This document shows positions 9,035 through 16,725 of a DNA stretch of 64,000 bases, piece by piece. Under the pieces are notes generated by a model. The model ran no database searches, was not told the origin of the DNA, and worked only from the letters and a program-made list of their open reading frames with translations. Position numbers and translations under genes: made by a program. Origin of the DNA: Lachnoclostridium sp. An169 (lineage in GTDB: Bacteria > Bacillota > Clostridia > Lachnospirales > Lachnospiraceae); the NCBI RefSeq assembly GCF_002160525.1, contig NZ_NFKT01000021.1:1-64000 (forward strand), in the 5' to 3' direction. The stretch's first letter is position 1. Each line of letters begins with the position of its first letter.

Positions 9035-9550
9035 TCACTCCTTCCGATTTTTGGACCAGGCATCGTAACACAGATCACCCAGCAGGAGCAATCCCAGCGC
9101 CACCAGAAGCCCGATCCACCCGCCCCAGCCCACTAAAGGAAAAAGTGCAAAGGCAACTCCCAGCACAGACCAGATAAGGGCGCTGATTACACGTTCCCTA
9201 TTCTCAGAGGGGCAGGAAAAGTACCGGGGATTCTTTTCATCCACAAAGAGCACCTCATAACTACCGACTTTGATTTCGTCCTTTTTGGAATACTCTACCC
9301 GGGATACTACCCGATACTCCTGTCCATCCAATGTGTACTGGTAGACCGGATGGTATTTATAGTTGGTAATGAAGAAATCGGTGAAATCGTCGTCTGTCCA
9401 GCTGACGGCCACATCGCAGATGACGGCGTTCACTCTTCTCCGGCAGCGACGCTTTGACCGTACAGTCCGACAGAATGCCAAAATGATTCCGAAGAGAAAC
9501 AAACATACTCCAAAGAACATAATATCCCCCATCGCGTCCGTTGCATTCAT
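9035..9550 (-). CDS. DUF3592-like membrane protein, 171 residues
   Basis: An N-terminal transmembrane helix (residues 9-27), then a beta-rich domain with YKYHPVYQYTLDGQEYRVV and a VLFVDEKNPRYFSCPSENRE signature, then two C-terminal helices. It is a paralog of the genes at 5631 and 6157. Its start overlaps the stop of the 108-residue gene (ATGA). The 64 bases to the following kinase start hold a short AT-rich stretch and a possible internal promoter, but nothing convincing. Confidence 0.8.
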   Translation of the reverse strand: MNATDAMGDIMFFGVCLFLFGIILAFCRTVRSKRRCRRRVNAVICDVAVSWTDDDFTDFFITNYKYHPVYQYTLDGQEYRVVSRVEYSKKDEIKVGSYEVLFVDEKNPRYFSCPSENRERVISALIWSVLGVAFALFPLVGWGGWIGLLVALGLLLLGDLCYDAWSKNRKE

Positions 9551-9873
9551 GCTCCAAACGATTTTATCTCAGCTATGACAAAGAGTTCCTCCGATACCTG
9601 CCGCACCCGGTCGACATGCCGCAAGAGCAGCGCCTCCAGCCATTTTTCTGCATTGGCCGCTTTTAGAAATTCAATCTGTACTTCCAGGGGTTCAATGTAG
9701 AACTCACCTGCATACGCCAGCGCCCCTTCACCTTCCGACAGCGCCGGGAACTCGTGGAGTTCTTTCATTTCACCGTCTGCAGTCAGGTGGAAGACAGCCG
9801 CCAGTTCCCGGCCGGCGGCGTCCTCTCCCCACGCTTCCTGGATTCTTCCGTTTTTTAAACAATACCCTGCCAT
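9547..9873 (-). CDS. Uncharacterised 108-residue protein
   Basis: No family is recognised. It is a soluble acidic protein (MAGYCLKNGRIQEAWG...) with predicted beta strands first and two helices at the end (FLKAANAEKWLEALLLRHVDRV). It sits 6 bases after the protease/FHA gene and overlaps the next gene by 4 bases, so it is translated as part of the same operon. Confidence 0.7.
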   Translation of the reverse strand: MAGYCLKNGRIQEAWGEDAAGRELAAVFHLTADGEMKELHEFPALSEGEGALAYAGEFYIEPLEVQIEFLKAANAEKWLEALLLRHVDRVRQVSEELFVIAEIKSFGA

Positions 9874-9879
9874 AACGGG

Positions 9880-11205
9880 TTACTCCTTGCTCACCACAAA
9901 CCGGTTGGCGTTGTCGCACAGGTAGAAGGTGTCCCCGATCGACAATTTTTCCGCCACATTCGCCGTCAGCTTTTTGCCGTTGCCCAGGAACGTGCCGTAG
10001 GACGATCCCAGATCGGTGATGATAAAGCAGTCTTCATTCGGGTCGTAGACTACCTGGCAGTGCCGCCCGCTGATACCCGGCGTGTTTTTATCGAATACGA
10101 TGTTACAGGTTGCCGGGTCTCGGCCGATGACCACCTTGCCCTTTAACAGGTCAAAGCTCTGGCCAGAGTATTTTCCTGTCACGCCGCGCAGCACAGCCCG
10201 TTTTTCCACAGGGCCGCGGCCGCCTCTTGCAGGCGCTTTTCCAGATCCCATACCTGCGGCAGCGCCGGCAGGTGCCGGAGCCCCCTGTACGCCCTTCTGG
10301 GACGTTACCAGCAGGATGATGCCGCCGATGAGCGCCAGCACGCCGATGGGCAGGAACACATAGGCAAACCAGGGCTGGGTCCAGGAGAGTCCGCCGCCTG
10401 CCATGGTGTATTCGATTCTTTCGCTGTCCAGAGCTTTGATTAATTCCGCAGAGGTAATGGCAAAGTTTACGCCTTCGCTCTTGCCCTGCTCATCCACTGC
10501 GCCGGAAGCGTTGATTCCAATCAAATTTCCCCGTTCATCTACCAACGGGCCGCCGGAATTGCCGTGATTGATATATACATCCATCTGAAACGCGTCGTAG
10601 CTGCTCCATGCCGGCTTAGTGCGCTTGCTGATGATCCCCTTGGTCAGTGTAATGTCATCCTCGTCGTAGGTGTTGAATTGCTGGCTTTGGCTTGCCACGC
10701 CCGGATACCCCAGCGCGAAAGCGGTGTCGCCGACAGCAACATCATCTGCGTCCCTGATGGGAATGGCTTCTCGTTCATCCGTCTTTGACGGCAATCTGAT
10801 AATCGCAATATCCTTCTCATTGGAAGCAGAATAATAGACCACCTCCGCTGTAACATAATCATTTTCCGCTGCAGAGAAGTATACCTGCACGCCTGCCGAA
10901 GATACTTGCTCCGCATATACTTTGGGACCCATATAGCCGTATTCCACCACATGGCCGTTGGTCACAATATATTCCACCGGTTCGCCGGGTTTCCCGATGG
11001 CAAAACCAGTGCCCATGGCACCGGCGGACTGACCATCGGTAAGCTGGAGATAGGAGTACACCATGACGACGCTCTTGCGCGCCTCATAGGGGTCCGTACC
11101 GCCCCCGCCTACCAAGCCCAATACGCCGAACACGCCGGCGGCCAGGCCAATAACCAGCAGCAGGATGGCAACAACCTGCTTGCTCGATGACTTTTTCGCT
11201 TCCAT
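9880..11205 (-). CDS. Membrane trypsin-like protease with cytoplasmic FHA domain
   Basis: A 441-residue protein. An N-terminal transmembrane helix (11-34) leads to an outside S1C/HtrA-like protease domain with the full triad H85 (TNGHVV), D132 (KDIAII) and S217 (GNSGGP). A second helix (about 285-305) returns to the cytoplasm. A Gly/Ala/Pro linker follows, then a C-terminal FHA domain with the IGRDP, SGRH and GSSYGTFLGNG motifs that bind phosphothreonine. There is no PDZ domain. This joins extracellular proteolysis to reading of cytoplasmic Thr phosphorylation. Kinases and a PP2C phosphatase in the same operon are the likely writers and erasers. Confidence 0.92.
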   Translation of the reverse strand: MEAKKSSSKQVVAILLLVIGLAAGVFGVLGLVGGGGTDPYEARKSVVMVYSYLQLTDGQSAGAMGTGFAIGKPGEPVEYIVTNGHVVEYGYMGPKVYAEQVSSAGVQVYFSAAENDYVTAEVVYYSASNEKDIAIIRLPSKTDEREAIPIRDADDVAVGDTAFALGYPGVASQSQQFNTYDEDDITLTKGIISKRTKPAWSSYDAFQMDVYINHGNSGGPLVDERGNLIGINASGAVDEQGKSEGVNFAITSAELIKALDSERIEYTMAGGGLSWTQPWFAYVFLPIGVLALIGGIILLVTSQKGVQGAPAPAGAAAGMGSGKAPARGGRGPVEKRAVLRGVTGKYSGQSFDLLKGKVVIGRDPATCNIVFDKNTPGISGRHCQVVYDPNEDCFIITDLGSSYGTFLGNGKKLTANVAEKLSIGDTFYLCDNANRFVVSKE

Positions 11206-12137
11206 TATGATTCCTCCTCATTTTTCCCATGGTATTTCAATGCGATTGCCGTATAGTTATCCTGGCCCGGCTTTCCGGCGGCCAGGATTTCCTCCTCCAG
11301 CTTGTCGCAGCACGCCTGGGAAGAGAGCGCCATGGCTTCCCGAATCTGCTTCAAGGTCAGTGTATCGCTGACGCCGTCCGAGCAGAGCAGCAGCGCGTCC
11401 TCCGGCTGGAGAAGAAAGGGCATACGGGTATAGTCGCATGTTACTTCTTCTTTTCCTATGTACTCCGAAAGGGCTCCCGCCTGAGGATCTTGAAACGCTT
11501 CCTCCACGGGGAACGCCCCGTCCAGTGCCCTCAAAATCAAATCGTTCTTAAATTCCTGCCGGGCATTTAACCCATAGAGTTTGTTTTCCCTGAGCAGGAA
11601 CAAATCGCTGTCGCCTACGCACCAGAAAGAGAGGCGATTCTCTTTGAGCAGGGCAGCCACCAGGGTAGTTCCCCCGTGCCCGCGAAACTGCTGATAGACT
11701 CTGGCGCTTCGCTGGTATACCCAGCCGGGCACATCGCTGTCATCTGTCCAGGGAAAGATTCCCACCAGCTGGGAGGCGGTTTCCGCAGCGATCATGCCGC
11801 CCTCCGCCATACCGCCCATGCCGTCGCACAGCACAGCAAGCAGCCCGTCTTCCTCATAACGATCCATGCGGGAGATGCCGAAAGCGTCCTGCTGTTCTTC
11901 CCGGCTGCCAACGCCCTGTAGGTTGGCAAGCTCCAGTTCCGGCAGCGGTTCCGGACGTTCCGTAATCGGTTCTTCCACCGCCTGATCACCCCGCTTCTTT
12001 TTCTTCTTCCGCCGTATCAGGAAAAAGGCGAGAATCAGCGCCAATAGAAGCGCTGCGCCCGCCGCAACCGCCATCCAGACGCGGATGACGGTATCCGGAA
12101 ACAGCGGCTGGTTTAACCATGAAAGTACACGCTCCAT
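11205..12137 (-). CDS. Membrane-anchored PP2C-type Ser/Thr phosphatase
   Basis: A 310-residue protein with an N-terminal transmembrane helix (about 20-42), a basic KKKKKR stop-transfer and a PPM/PP2C domain. The metal-binding aspartates are visible in EQQDAFG (D84), LCDGMGG (D105), LCSDGVSDTL and GQDNYTA. It should remove phosphate from Ser/Thr targets of the two kinases. The stop overlaps the start of the protease gene (TAATG). Unlike the usual PrpC-PrkC pair, the phosphatase is itself membrane-bound. Confidence 0.93.
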   Translation of the reverse strand: MERVLSWLNQPLFPDTVIRVWMAVAAGAALLLALILAFFLIRRKKKKKRGDQAVEEPITERPEPLPELELANLQGVGSREEQQDAFGISRMDRYEEDGLLAVLCDGMGGMAEGGMIAAETASQLVGIFPWTDDSDVPGWVYQRSARVYQQFRGHGGTTLVAALLKENRLSFWCVGDSDLFLLRENKLYGLNARQEFKNDLILRALDGAFPVEEAFQDPQAGALSEYIGKEEVTCDYTRMPFLLQPEDALLLCSDGVSDTLTLKQIREAMALSSQACCDKLEEEILAAGKPGQDNYTAIALKYHGKNEEES

Positions 12138-12140
12138 CCT

Positions 12141-12680
12141 TTACTCCTCATTCCACTGGAATTGCTCGCCGCACAGGGGCAGGAAGAGAAGCTGGCTCTT
12201 TCCCACCTCGATCACATCGTAGGCTTTTAAGGGGCGTACCATTTCCACCTGCTCGTCGTTGCAGTAAGTGATGCCCCTGCCCTGGCCGGGAGAAAGGGAA
12301 AAGCTGTTATGCTTGGCGTCATATGTAACCAATGCATGGCTTTCTCTGGATACAGTATCGTCATCCGCCAGGGCCACGTCCATCGCCGCCGCCCTTCCTA
12401 TGAAGTTTCTGCCTGCTACCAGCTTATAATCTGCGCCGCGATGGGGACCGGAAACACAGACCAAGAATCCTACTGCAGGATCAATACCGATCTTCTTTTT
12501 AATAATGCCCACCGTCTTGCCTCTGTCTGCTTCCGGCGCAGCGCCGCCCGGCACAGCAGCCACGGTCTTCCCTACCGTTCCGGCCGCAACCGTCTTGCCG
12601 ACCCCGGCGCCCTCCTGGCAGTAGGGGCAGCTATCGAATCTGGATTCATCGTAAAAATGGCCATTGTCACACTGTCTCAT
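12141..12680 (-). CDS. FHA-domain protein with zinc ribbon and three GKTV sites
   Basis: A 179-residue protein. A short zinc-binding motif comes first (C4, H8, C18, C21), then a flexible segment with the tetrapeptide GKTV three times (T30, T39, T56), then an FHA domain at about 85-170 (FIGR, SRESHA). FHA proteins such as GarA carry threonines near the N-terminus that are phosphorylated by a cognate kinase and then bound by their own FHA domain; the GKTV repeats suggest the same here (inference). It is the first gene of the leftward operon. AGGAGG lies 8 bases before the ATG, and leader element A lies about 100 bases upstream. Confidence 0.88.
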   Translation of the reverse strand: MRQCDNGHFYDESRFDSCPYCQEGAGVGKTVAAGTVGKTVAAVPGGAAPEADRGKTVGIIKKKIGIDPAVGFLVCVSGPHRGADYKLVAGRNFIGRAAAMDVALADDDTVSRESHALVTYDAKHNSFSLSPGQGRGITYCNDEQVEMVRPLKAYDVIEVGKSQLLFLPLCGEQFQWNEE

Positions 12681-12749
12681 AATTGTTTTCCTCCTGATAA
12701 AGAAATCTTAAGGATTATCCAAAACCATCCCTGGTTTTTTGCTGTTCTT

Positions 12750-12830
12750 ACTGTAGCGCCTTTTTCGGGATTTGTGCAGGTCGCTTTAGCGCCAATTTCC
12801 CAAAAATTATGTGGCGCACCTGCGCCAATC
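12750..12830 (-). promoter_or_regulatory. Palindromic leader element, copy A (before FHA operon)
   Basis: In the direction of the FHA operon it reads TTGGCGCAGGTGCGCCA (perfect palindromic core GGCGCAGGTGCGCC nearly), a T-rich gap, TTGGCGC/AAAGCG (small hairpin) and CTGCACA, ending in CTACAGTAA. The two TTGGCGC motifs are 33 bases apart. Copies B and C share it. It could be an operator (three helical turns between half-sites) or an RNA attenuator, since the first hairpin is followed by a T5 run. Confidence 0.7.
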
Positions 12831-12864
12831 CGCATTTTTCGCAGAAATCATGGGGAAATACCGC

Positions 12865-13374
12865 TTATCTCATCAGATCCTGATAGTCTGGGTCTGCCGC
12901 CCGAATCCCCCACACCAATTCCCAAAGCTTTTCATCTTCGGAAAGGACATAGCACCTGCCATCCACCCCTTCGAACCGGCGTTTATCAAACCAGAAACTG
13001 TAGGTATCCCCTTGCGCCGTCACAAATGTAAGCCCCCGGTTATCTGTAGAGACGATGGGTGACTCGGATTCCACCGACACATCCCGCAGCGCCTGCAAGA
13101 CCCCGGCGATCACCGTTTCGTCCCTTGTCTCGTAGTCCGCCGCCGTCTCCGTCCAATGGTGAAAGATCAGTTCCACCGGCAGTTCCTCATGGGGCAGCTC
13201 CAAAAGCTCCCGCTGCCTTTCGGTACAGTAAGCAAAAAGGGAGTCCCCTTGGTATGCCGGGGACGAAGTCTCTGTCGGGGTCGGAGTCTCTGCCGGAAGC
13301 GCAGGATCTGATGCTACACACCCCGCCAGCAAACAGATGGCTGCCAGAAGTGCCGCTGCCCCTCTTTTTTTCAT
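12865..13374 (-). CDS. Lipoprotein, paralog of the one at 16159
   Basis: A 169-residue protein with a lipobox signal (ICLLAGC, Cys at 19), a Pro/Thr spacer, and a domain with FAYCTERQRELLEL, FHHW, SFWFDKRRFEGVDG and CYVLSEDEKLWELV. The same domain order and about half of the residues recur in the lipoprotein at 16159-16608. No known family is recognised. It has its own leader (element B about 130 bases upstream) and is followed by element A, which may also end its transcript. Confidence 0.8.
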   Translation of the reverse strand: MKKRGAAALLAAICLLAGCVASDPALPAETPTPTETSSPAYQGDSLFAYCTERQRELLELPHEELPVELIFHHWTETAADYETRDETVIAGVLQALRDVSVESESPIVSTDNRGLTFVTAQGDTYSFWFDKRRFEGVDGRCYVLSEDEKLWELVWGIRAADPDYQDLMR

Positions 13375-13474
13375 TCGTGCCTCCTTTCTTCTGTCCTGGT
13401 CTCATGAATCGCTTTGCTGCTCGGCCTGTAACGCCAAAGGCGATCCAAACTCTTTTTTGTCCTTTTATGGTTTT

Positions 13475-13556
13475 ACTGTATCGTTTTTTTAAGGATCTGT
13501 GCAGGCCGCTTTCGCGCCAATTTATCAAAAAACGCATGGCGCACCTGCGCCAATCT
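13475..13556 (-). promoter_or_regulatory. Palindromic leader element, copy B (before lipoprotein)
   Basis: Matches copy A over about 80 bases: GATTGGCGCAGGTGCGCCA, a T6 run, AAATTGGCGC, GAAAGCGGCCTGCACA and ACAGTAA. The spacing between the two TTGGCGC motifs is again 33 bases. It faces the lipoprotein start at 13374. Confidence 0.7.
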
Positions 13557-13709
13557 ATTTTTTGTGTGAAAATTCAAAAACACCTTGATTGTGCAAAAGG
13601 GATTGCCGATCATGACAGCGGCCTGTTACATCCTGTAAACTTAAGAAGTGTTACACTCTATACAGGGTGGATGGCCTCGATTTTCCGGCTCCAAAGCTTC
13701 GTTTCTCAA

Positions 13710-13761
13710 AATGGCGCAGGTGCGCCACAGTGTTTTTTTAGTTTGGCGCTAAAGCGGCCTA
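13710..13761 (+). promoter_or_regulatory. Palindromic leader element, copy C (before membrane protein)
   Basis: This copy points rightward: ATGGCGCAGGTGCGCCA, a T7 run, TTTGGCGCTAAAGCGGCCT. The TGGCGC motifs are 32 bases apart. Beyond the second hairpin it no longer resembles A and B. It lies about 135 bases before the ATG at 13894. Confidence 0.7.
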
Positions 13762-13893
13762 TCAAAAACACCGGCTTCCTGCTATGATAAAAAACGAAAA
13801 GTTCGCATGATGGAAGGTCGGCCAAGACACAGAATGTCCAAAAAGCTTCAGCTGGCCTTTTCGGAACGCAGGATCAGAAAGGGGATATATCGT

Positions 13894-14409
13894 ATGTATG
13901 CAAGGTTAAGGCCGTACCATCTCATTGGCGCCATCGGGGGGTTCCTCACTGTTCTCACCGCTATTATCAGCTTGGCAGTTTCCACATCGTACTACATAAG
14001 CGCGGAATGGGTCATTATTGTAAACATGCTGCTCATTGGCTCCAACGGGTTAATCGCAACTTATTTCTTTGGCGCGTTCAGCGCTTCCCGTGACAGTCTC
14101 ATCAAAGTAGGCAGCCTGATCGCGGGGATAGGTCTTGGTTTTAATGTCCTGATCTCAATTCTCCAGATGGCGGGGGTGTACGTTTTTGTTCTGGCTCTTC
14201 TTGGGGCTCTCGTTATGATGGCAGGGGTTGTGATCGCCTGTATCAAATTCATCATGCTCTTCCAGAGAGACGCTTTTGTCGTGGTGTTCTGCGTGTTTAT
14301 TTTCCTGGGGCTTCTGCTGTCTTTATTCTGGACGTGGGCAAGCCTGATAAGCGGCGCTGGGCTGGGTGGCCTGCTGATTTATTTTTACGTCCACAATATC
14401 ACCTACTAG
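13894..14409 (+). CDS. Polytopic membrane protein, 171 residues
   Basis: Starts MYARLRPYHLIGAIGG at 13894, preceded by AAAGGGG at 9 bases; upstream in-frame starts lack a site. It has about five transmembrane helices covering nearly the whole protein and no soluble domain. No family is recognised. It lies downstream of element C and upstream of the MFS/LuxR regulator, on the same strand as both that gene and the second lipoprotein. Confidence 0.75.
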   Translation: MYARLRPYHLIGAIGGFLTVLTAIISLAVSTSYYISAEWVIIVNMLLIGSNGLIATYFFGAFSASRDSLIKVGSLIAGIGLGFNVLISILQMAGVYVFVLALLGALVMMAGVVIACIKFIMLFQRDAFVVVFCVFIFLGLLLSLFWTWASLISGAGLGGLLIYFYVHNITY

Positions 14410-14440
14410 ACAGCTTCTCTCATTCAGGATATTTCCTTGT

Positions 14441-14471
14441 TTACCGCGGCTGCACCGTGTGGCTGCGGTAA
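14441..14471 (+). terminator. Hairpin after the membrane protein gene
   Basis: TTACCGC and GCGGTAA form a stem with a 17-base loop about 30 bases after the stop codon. There is no U-run, so termination is only possible, not certain. Confidence 0.35.
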
Positions 14472-14634
14472 AATGGCATGTGCGGGCGCAAAAAACCGGT
14501 AGTTCCCGGATGCGGAACGCAGCTCCAAAAATATACGGTTTTATCCAGGAGAATCCCTGGTTTAGGTCAAACAGGAAGGATTGTATATTCCGCAAAAACG
14601 TCAGCGAAGAAAAGTCTCTAACCGACCGAAATCG

Positions 14635-14663
14635 TTGAAAATCCATGCCGTTTATAGTATAAT
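14635..14663 (+). promoter_or_regulatory. Sigma-A promoter of the MFS/LuxR regulator
   Basis: TTGAAA (14635-14640), a 17-base spacer and TATAAT (14658-14663), which is close to a perfect consensus. The predicted transcript starts near 14670. Confidence 0.75.
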
Positions 14664-14672
14664 GGTTTATAA

Positions 14673-16139
14673 TTGTACCATTGCGGAGAAAGGGGGTGGA
14701 ATGGGACGTATAGTATAAAGAAAAGCTTCACAAATCCAAAATCCATTTATGCGATTCTGCTGCTTAGTGTTTTTACTTTTCTATTTCTTGGAGCCGAGTA
14801 CCTATATGTAAACATGATCTCGCTTACGGCAGGGGAAGAAAAAACGGTGATTACGCAAAACTACGCGTTAGGAATAAGCGCTGTCGGTTTTTTGCTCTAT
14901 CCGCTGTTTCATCGCCTTTTGAAAAGGCGGGTACAAATCGTTGGACTTTTTATCCTTGCACTAGCAGCGGCAGTATGCACTTTTTTGGTTCAAAAACATG
15001 TTTCTTATTCGTCCACTCTGCTCTCCGGAATGGCATTGTTCCTGTTTCTGGGGATATTGGGAAGCGCGGCCCACTACCTGTTTTTCAAACTGGCGAGGGA
15101 TCGCACCCATCTGGCGCGTATGGTTGGTGTCTCCTATGCCCTTGGGATCTTCCTGCAGTTTCTAAATAACAATCTTGTGGATCTGGAAACTGCGGAAGCC
15201 TTGATACTTTCACTCTTTGCCCTTGTAGCGTTAGCGCTGTTGCTGAAGGCAGAAAGGCTTTGCCGCCAGGAAAACGCAGAAGCGGAAGAACTCCAGTCCC
15301 CCGCCATAGAGGATGATGGGAAGGGAACCCGAAAGAAGATCGCCGCCGGCGGACTCCTTGCACTGCTTGTCATCCTGATGGCATGTATCTTCAGTACGCT
15401 GGACAACGCGGTCACCATGCATCATGCAGCAGGCACTGACATCGGGCAATGGCCGCGGCTTTTGCTGGCGGTAAGCGGCCTTTCTGCCGGCTTTCTTTTT
15501 GATATCCGAAAGCGGAAATTTATGGCCATGATGATGTACTGCGTCATGCTGATGTCCGTCATCTGTGTGGTAGTACTCAAGCTGGGCGGCCCGTTTTTGA
15601 TCGGCCTGATCGTATTTTATCTTTCGGCTGGATTTTTTGTGGTATTCTTCACCACCAGCTTTCTGGATTTTGCCCGCCATATGCCCACGCCAGCGCTGTG
15701 GGCCGGTATGGGGCGCGCCATGAATAACGTGAGCGCCGCTTTGCTTACCAACGCCTCTGTAGCGTTGCTTGTTTCTGACAGCAATGGCATGGCATCCATC
15801 ATTCTGGCACTGGTCCTGTTTGTGGCCGTCAGCGTAGTCATCTATCTTTATACAGCCTGGATGCCGGTTTCATCCGGCACCCCCAAGGATATCCCGACAG
15901 ACCTGGACCCTCAGGAAGCGTTCCGTCTCTTGTCGGAGCTGTTTATCCTTACGCCCAAGGAAACCGAAGTATTTGACAAGCTGGTCAATTCAGAGGAAAG
16001 TATTCAGGAGATTGCAGATGGACTGTATCTATCCCGGCGAACCTGTCAGCGGCATATCGCGGCGATCTATGAGAAAGCAGGTGTAAAATCACGCATGGGA
16101 TTGTACCAGCTCTACATAGAAAAACAGCGCAGGCCATGA
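14673..16139 (+). CDS. MFS-like membrane domain fused to LuxR DNA-binding domain
   Basis: About 488 residues. Twelve or so hydrophobic helices occupy residues 20-400, resembling a transporter fold, and a LuxR-type helix-turn-helix ends the protein (FILTPKETEVFDKLVNSEES, EIADGLYLSRRTCQRHIAAI). Such fusions are known one-component membrane regulators in gut Actinobacteria and Clostridia that sense a ligand through the membrane part. The start is unclear. TTG 14673 lies only 3 bases after the predicted transcript start. The strong AGAAAGGGGGTGG site at 14688-14700 precedes no normal in-frame start; the ATG there leads to a stop after 5 codons. Leader elements A-C are possible targets (inference). 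Confidence 0.85.
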   Translation: MYHCGERGWNGTYSIKKSFTNPKSIYAILLLSVFTFLFLGAEYLYVNMISLTAGEEKTVITQNYALGISAVGFLLYPLFHRLLKRRVQIVGLFILALAAAVCTFLVQKHVSYSSTLLSGMALFLFLGILGSAAHYLFFKLARDRTHLARMVGVSYALGIFLQFLNNNLVDLETAEALILSLFALVALALLLKAERLCRQENAEAEELQSPAIEDDGKGTRKKIAAGGLLALLVILMACIFSTLDNAVTMHHAAGTDIGQWPRLLLAVSGLSAGFLFDIRKRKFMAMMMYCVMLMSVICVVVLKLGGPFLIGLIVFYLSAGFFVVFFTTSFLDFARHMPTPALWAGMGRAMNNVSAALLTNASVALLVSDSNGMASIILALVLFVAVSVVIYLYTAWMPVSSGTPKDIPTDLDPQEAFRLLSELFILTPKETEVFDKLVNSEESIQEIADGLYLSRRTCQRHIAAIYEKAGVKSRMGLYQLYIEKQRRP

Positions 16140-16158
16140 CAGCCAGAAAGGGGTTCGG

Positions 16159-16608
16159 ATGAAGAGGATTAAAATTGCTGTTTTGCTGATTTTATTGTGC
16201 GTACTGGCGGGGTGTTCCCCAAAAGACACATCGCTTCGGGCCTATTGCACCGAAAGCCAGCAGGAATTTCTGGATCAGTCGCTGGAAGAGCTGCCGGTCG
16301 CGCTTACCTATCATCACAACGATAACATCCTGGGACGCTACGAAACGACGGATGAAGAAATCATCTCCGAAATCCTGCAGGCATTACGGGAAACGACCAT
16401 TGTATCCAAAGCTTTCAGCGGCTCTACAGACCGCCGGATCCTGGAGTTTGAGACAGCGGATGGGGATACCTGCCTCTTCTGGTTTGATGAAAACCGGTTC
16501 CATGGCGCCGGCGGAACATCCTATGTGCTTTCCGGCGACGAGGAGATTTGGGATCTGGCGCGGAAAATCCAAGAAACATATCCAGAGTACAGGGAAGCGA
16601 TGGAGTAA
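16159..16608 (+). CDS. Lipoprotein, paralog of the one at 12865
   Basis: 149 residues with a lipobox (LLCVLAGC, Cys at 19) and the domain shared with 12865-13374: RAYCTESQQEFLDQ, YHHNDN, CLFWFDENRFHGAGG, SYVLSGDEEIWDL. The Thr/Pro spacer of the other copy is missing. It starts 20 bases after the MFS/LuxR gene behind AGAAAGGGG, so the two are probably one operon, ended by a strong hairpin. Confidence 0.82.
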   Translation: MKRIKIAVLLILLCVLAGCSPKDTSLRAYCTESQQEFLDQSLEELPVALTYHHNDNILGRYETTDEEIISEILQALRETTIVSKAFSGSTDRRILEFETADGDTCLFWFDENRFHGAGGTSYVLSGDEEIWDLARKIQETYPEYREAME

Positions 16609-16623
16609 AAAAGGCACATCGCA

Positions 16624-16683
16624 AAACCAGGCATTCCTTACTTGTATCCAGCTAAGGCTGTGCAAGCAGGGAATGCCTGGTTT
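16624..16683. terminator. Strong bidirectional terminator
   Basis: AAACCAGGCATTCC and GGAATGCCTGGTTT form a perfect 14-bp stem with further pairing inside the loop (CAGC with GCTG), then TTTATTTATA. It ends the rightward lipoprotein operon and may also end the leftward regulator gene at 16726. Confidence 0.8.
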
Positions 16684-16725
16684 ATTTATACCCATTTTTC
16701 AAACGCAAGGGACTCGGATTTAGCC

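Larger units (their letters stand above)
13375..13893. other. 519-base divergent intergenic region
   Basis: No gene is supported here. It holds leader elements B (leftward) and C (rightward), placed symmetrically before divergent genes, and a 150-base spacer (13557-13709) in which the two promoters probably lie. Short AT-rich stretches occur but no clear sigma-A promoter is visible. Confidence 0.6.

Noticed and set aside
1-12680. Type VII secretion locus
   Set aside because: No WXG100, EssC-like FtsK ATPase or YukD-type genes are present, in spite of FHA and kinase domains.
12690-12745. Sigma-A promoter directly before the FHA gene
   Set aside because: GATAAT-like sequences exist but no matching -35 at 16-18 bases; I could not place a promoter with confidence.
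13059-13787. A 242-codon rightward frame over the lipoprotein and elements B and C
   Set aside because: It crosses a supported antisense gene and the leader elements, and its sequence is Pro/Arg/Ser-rich without any fold.
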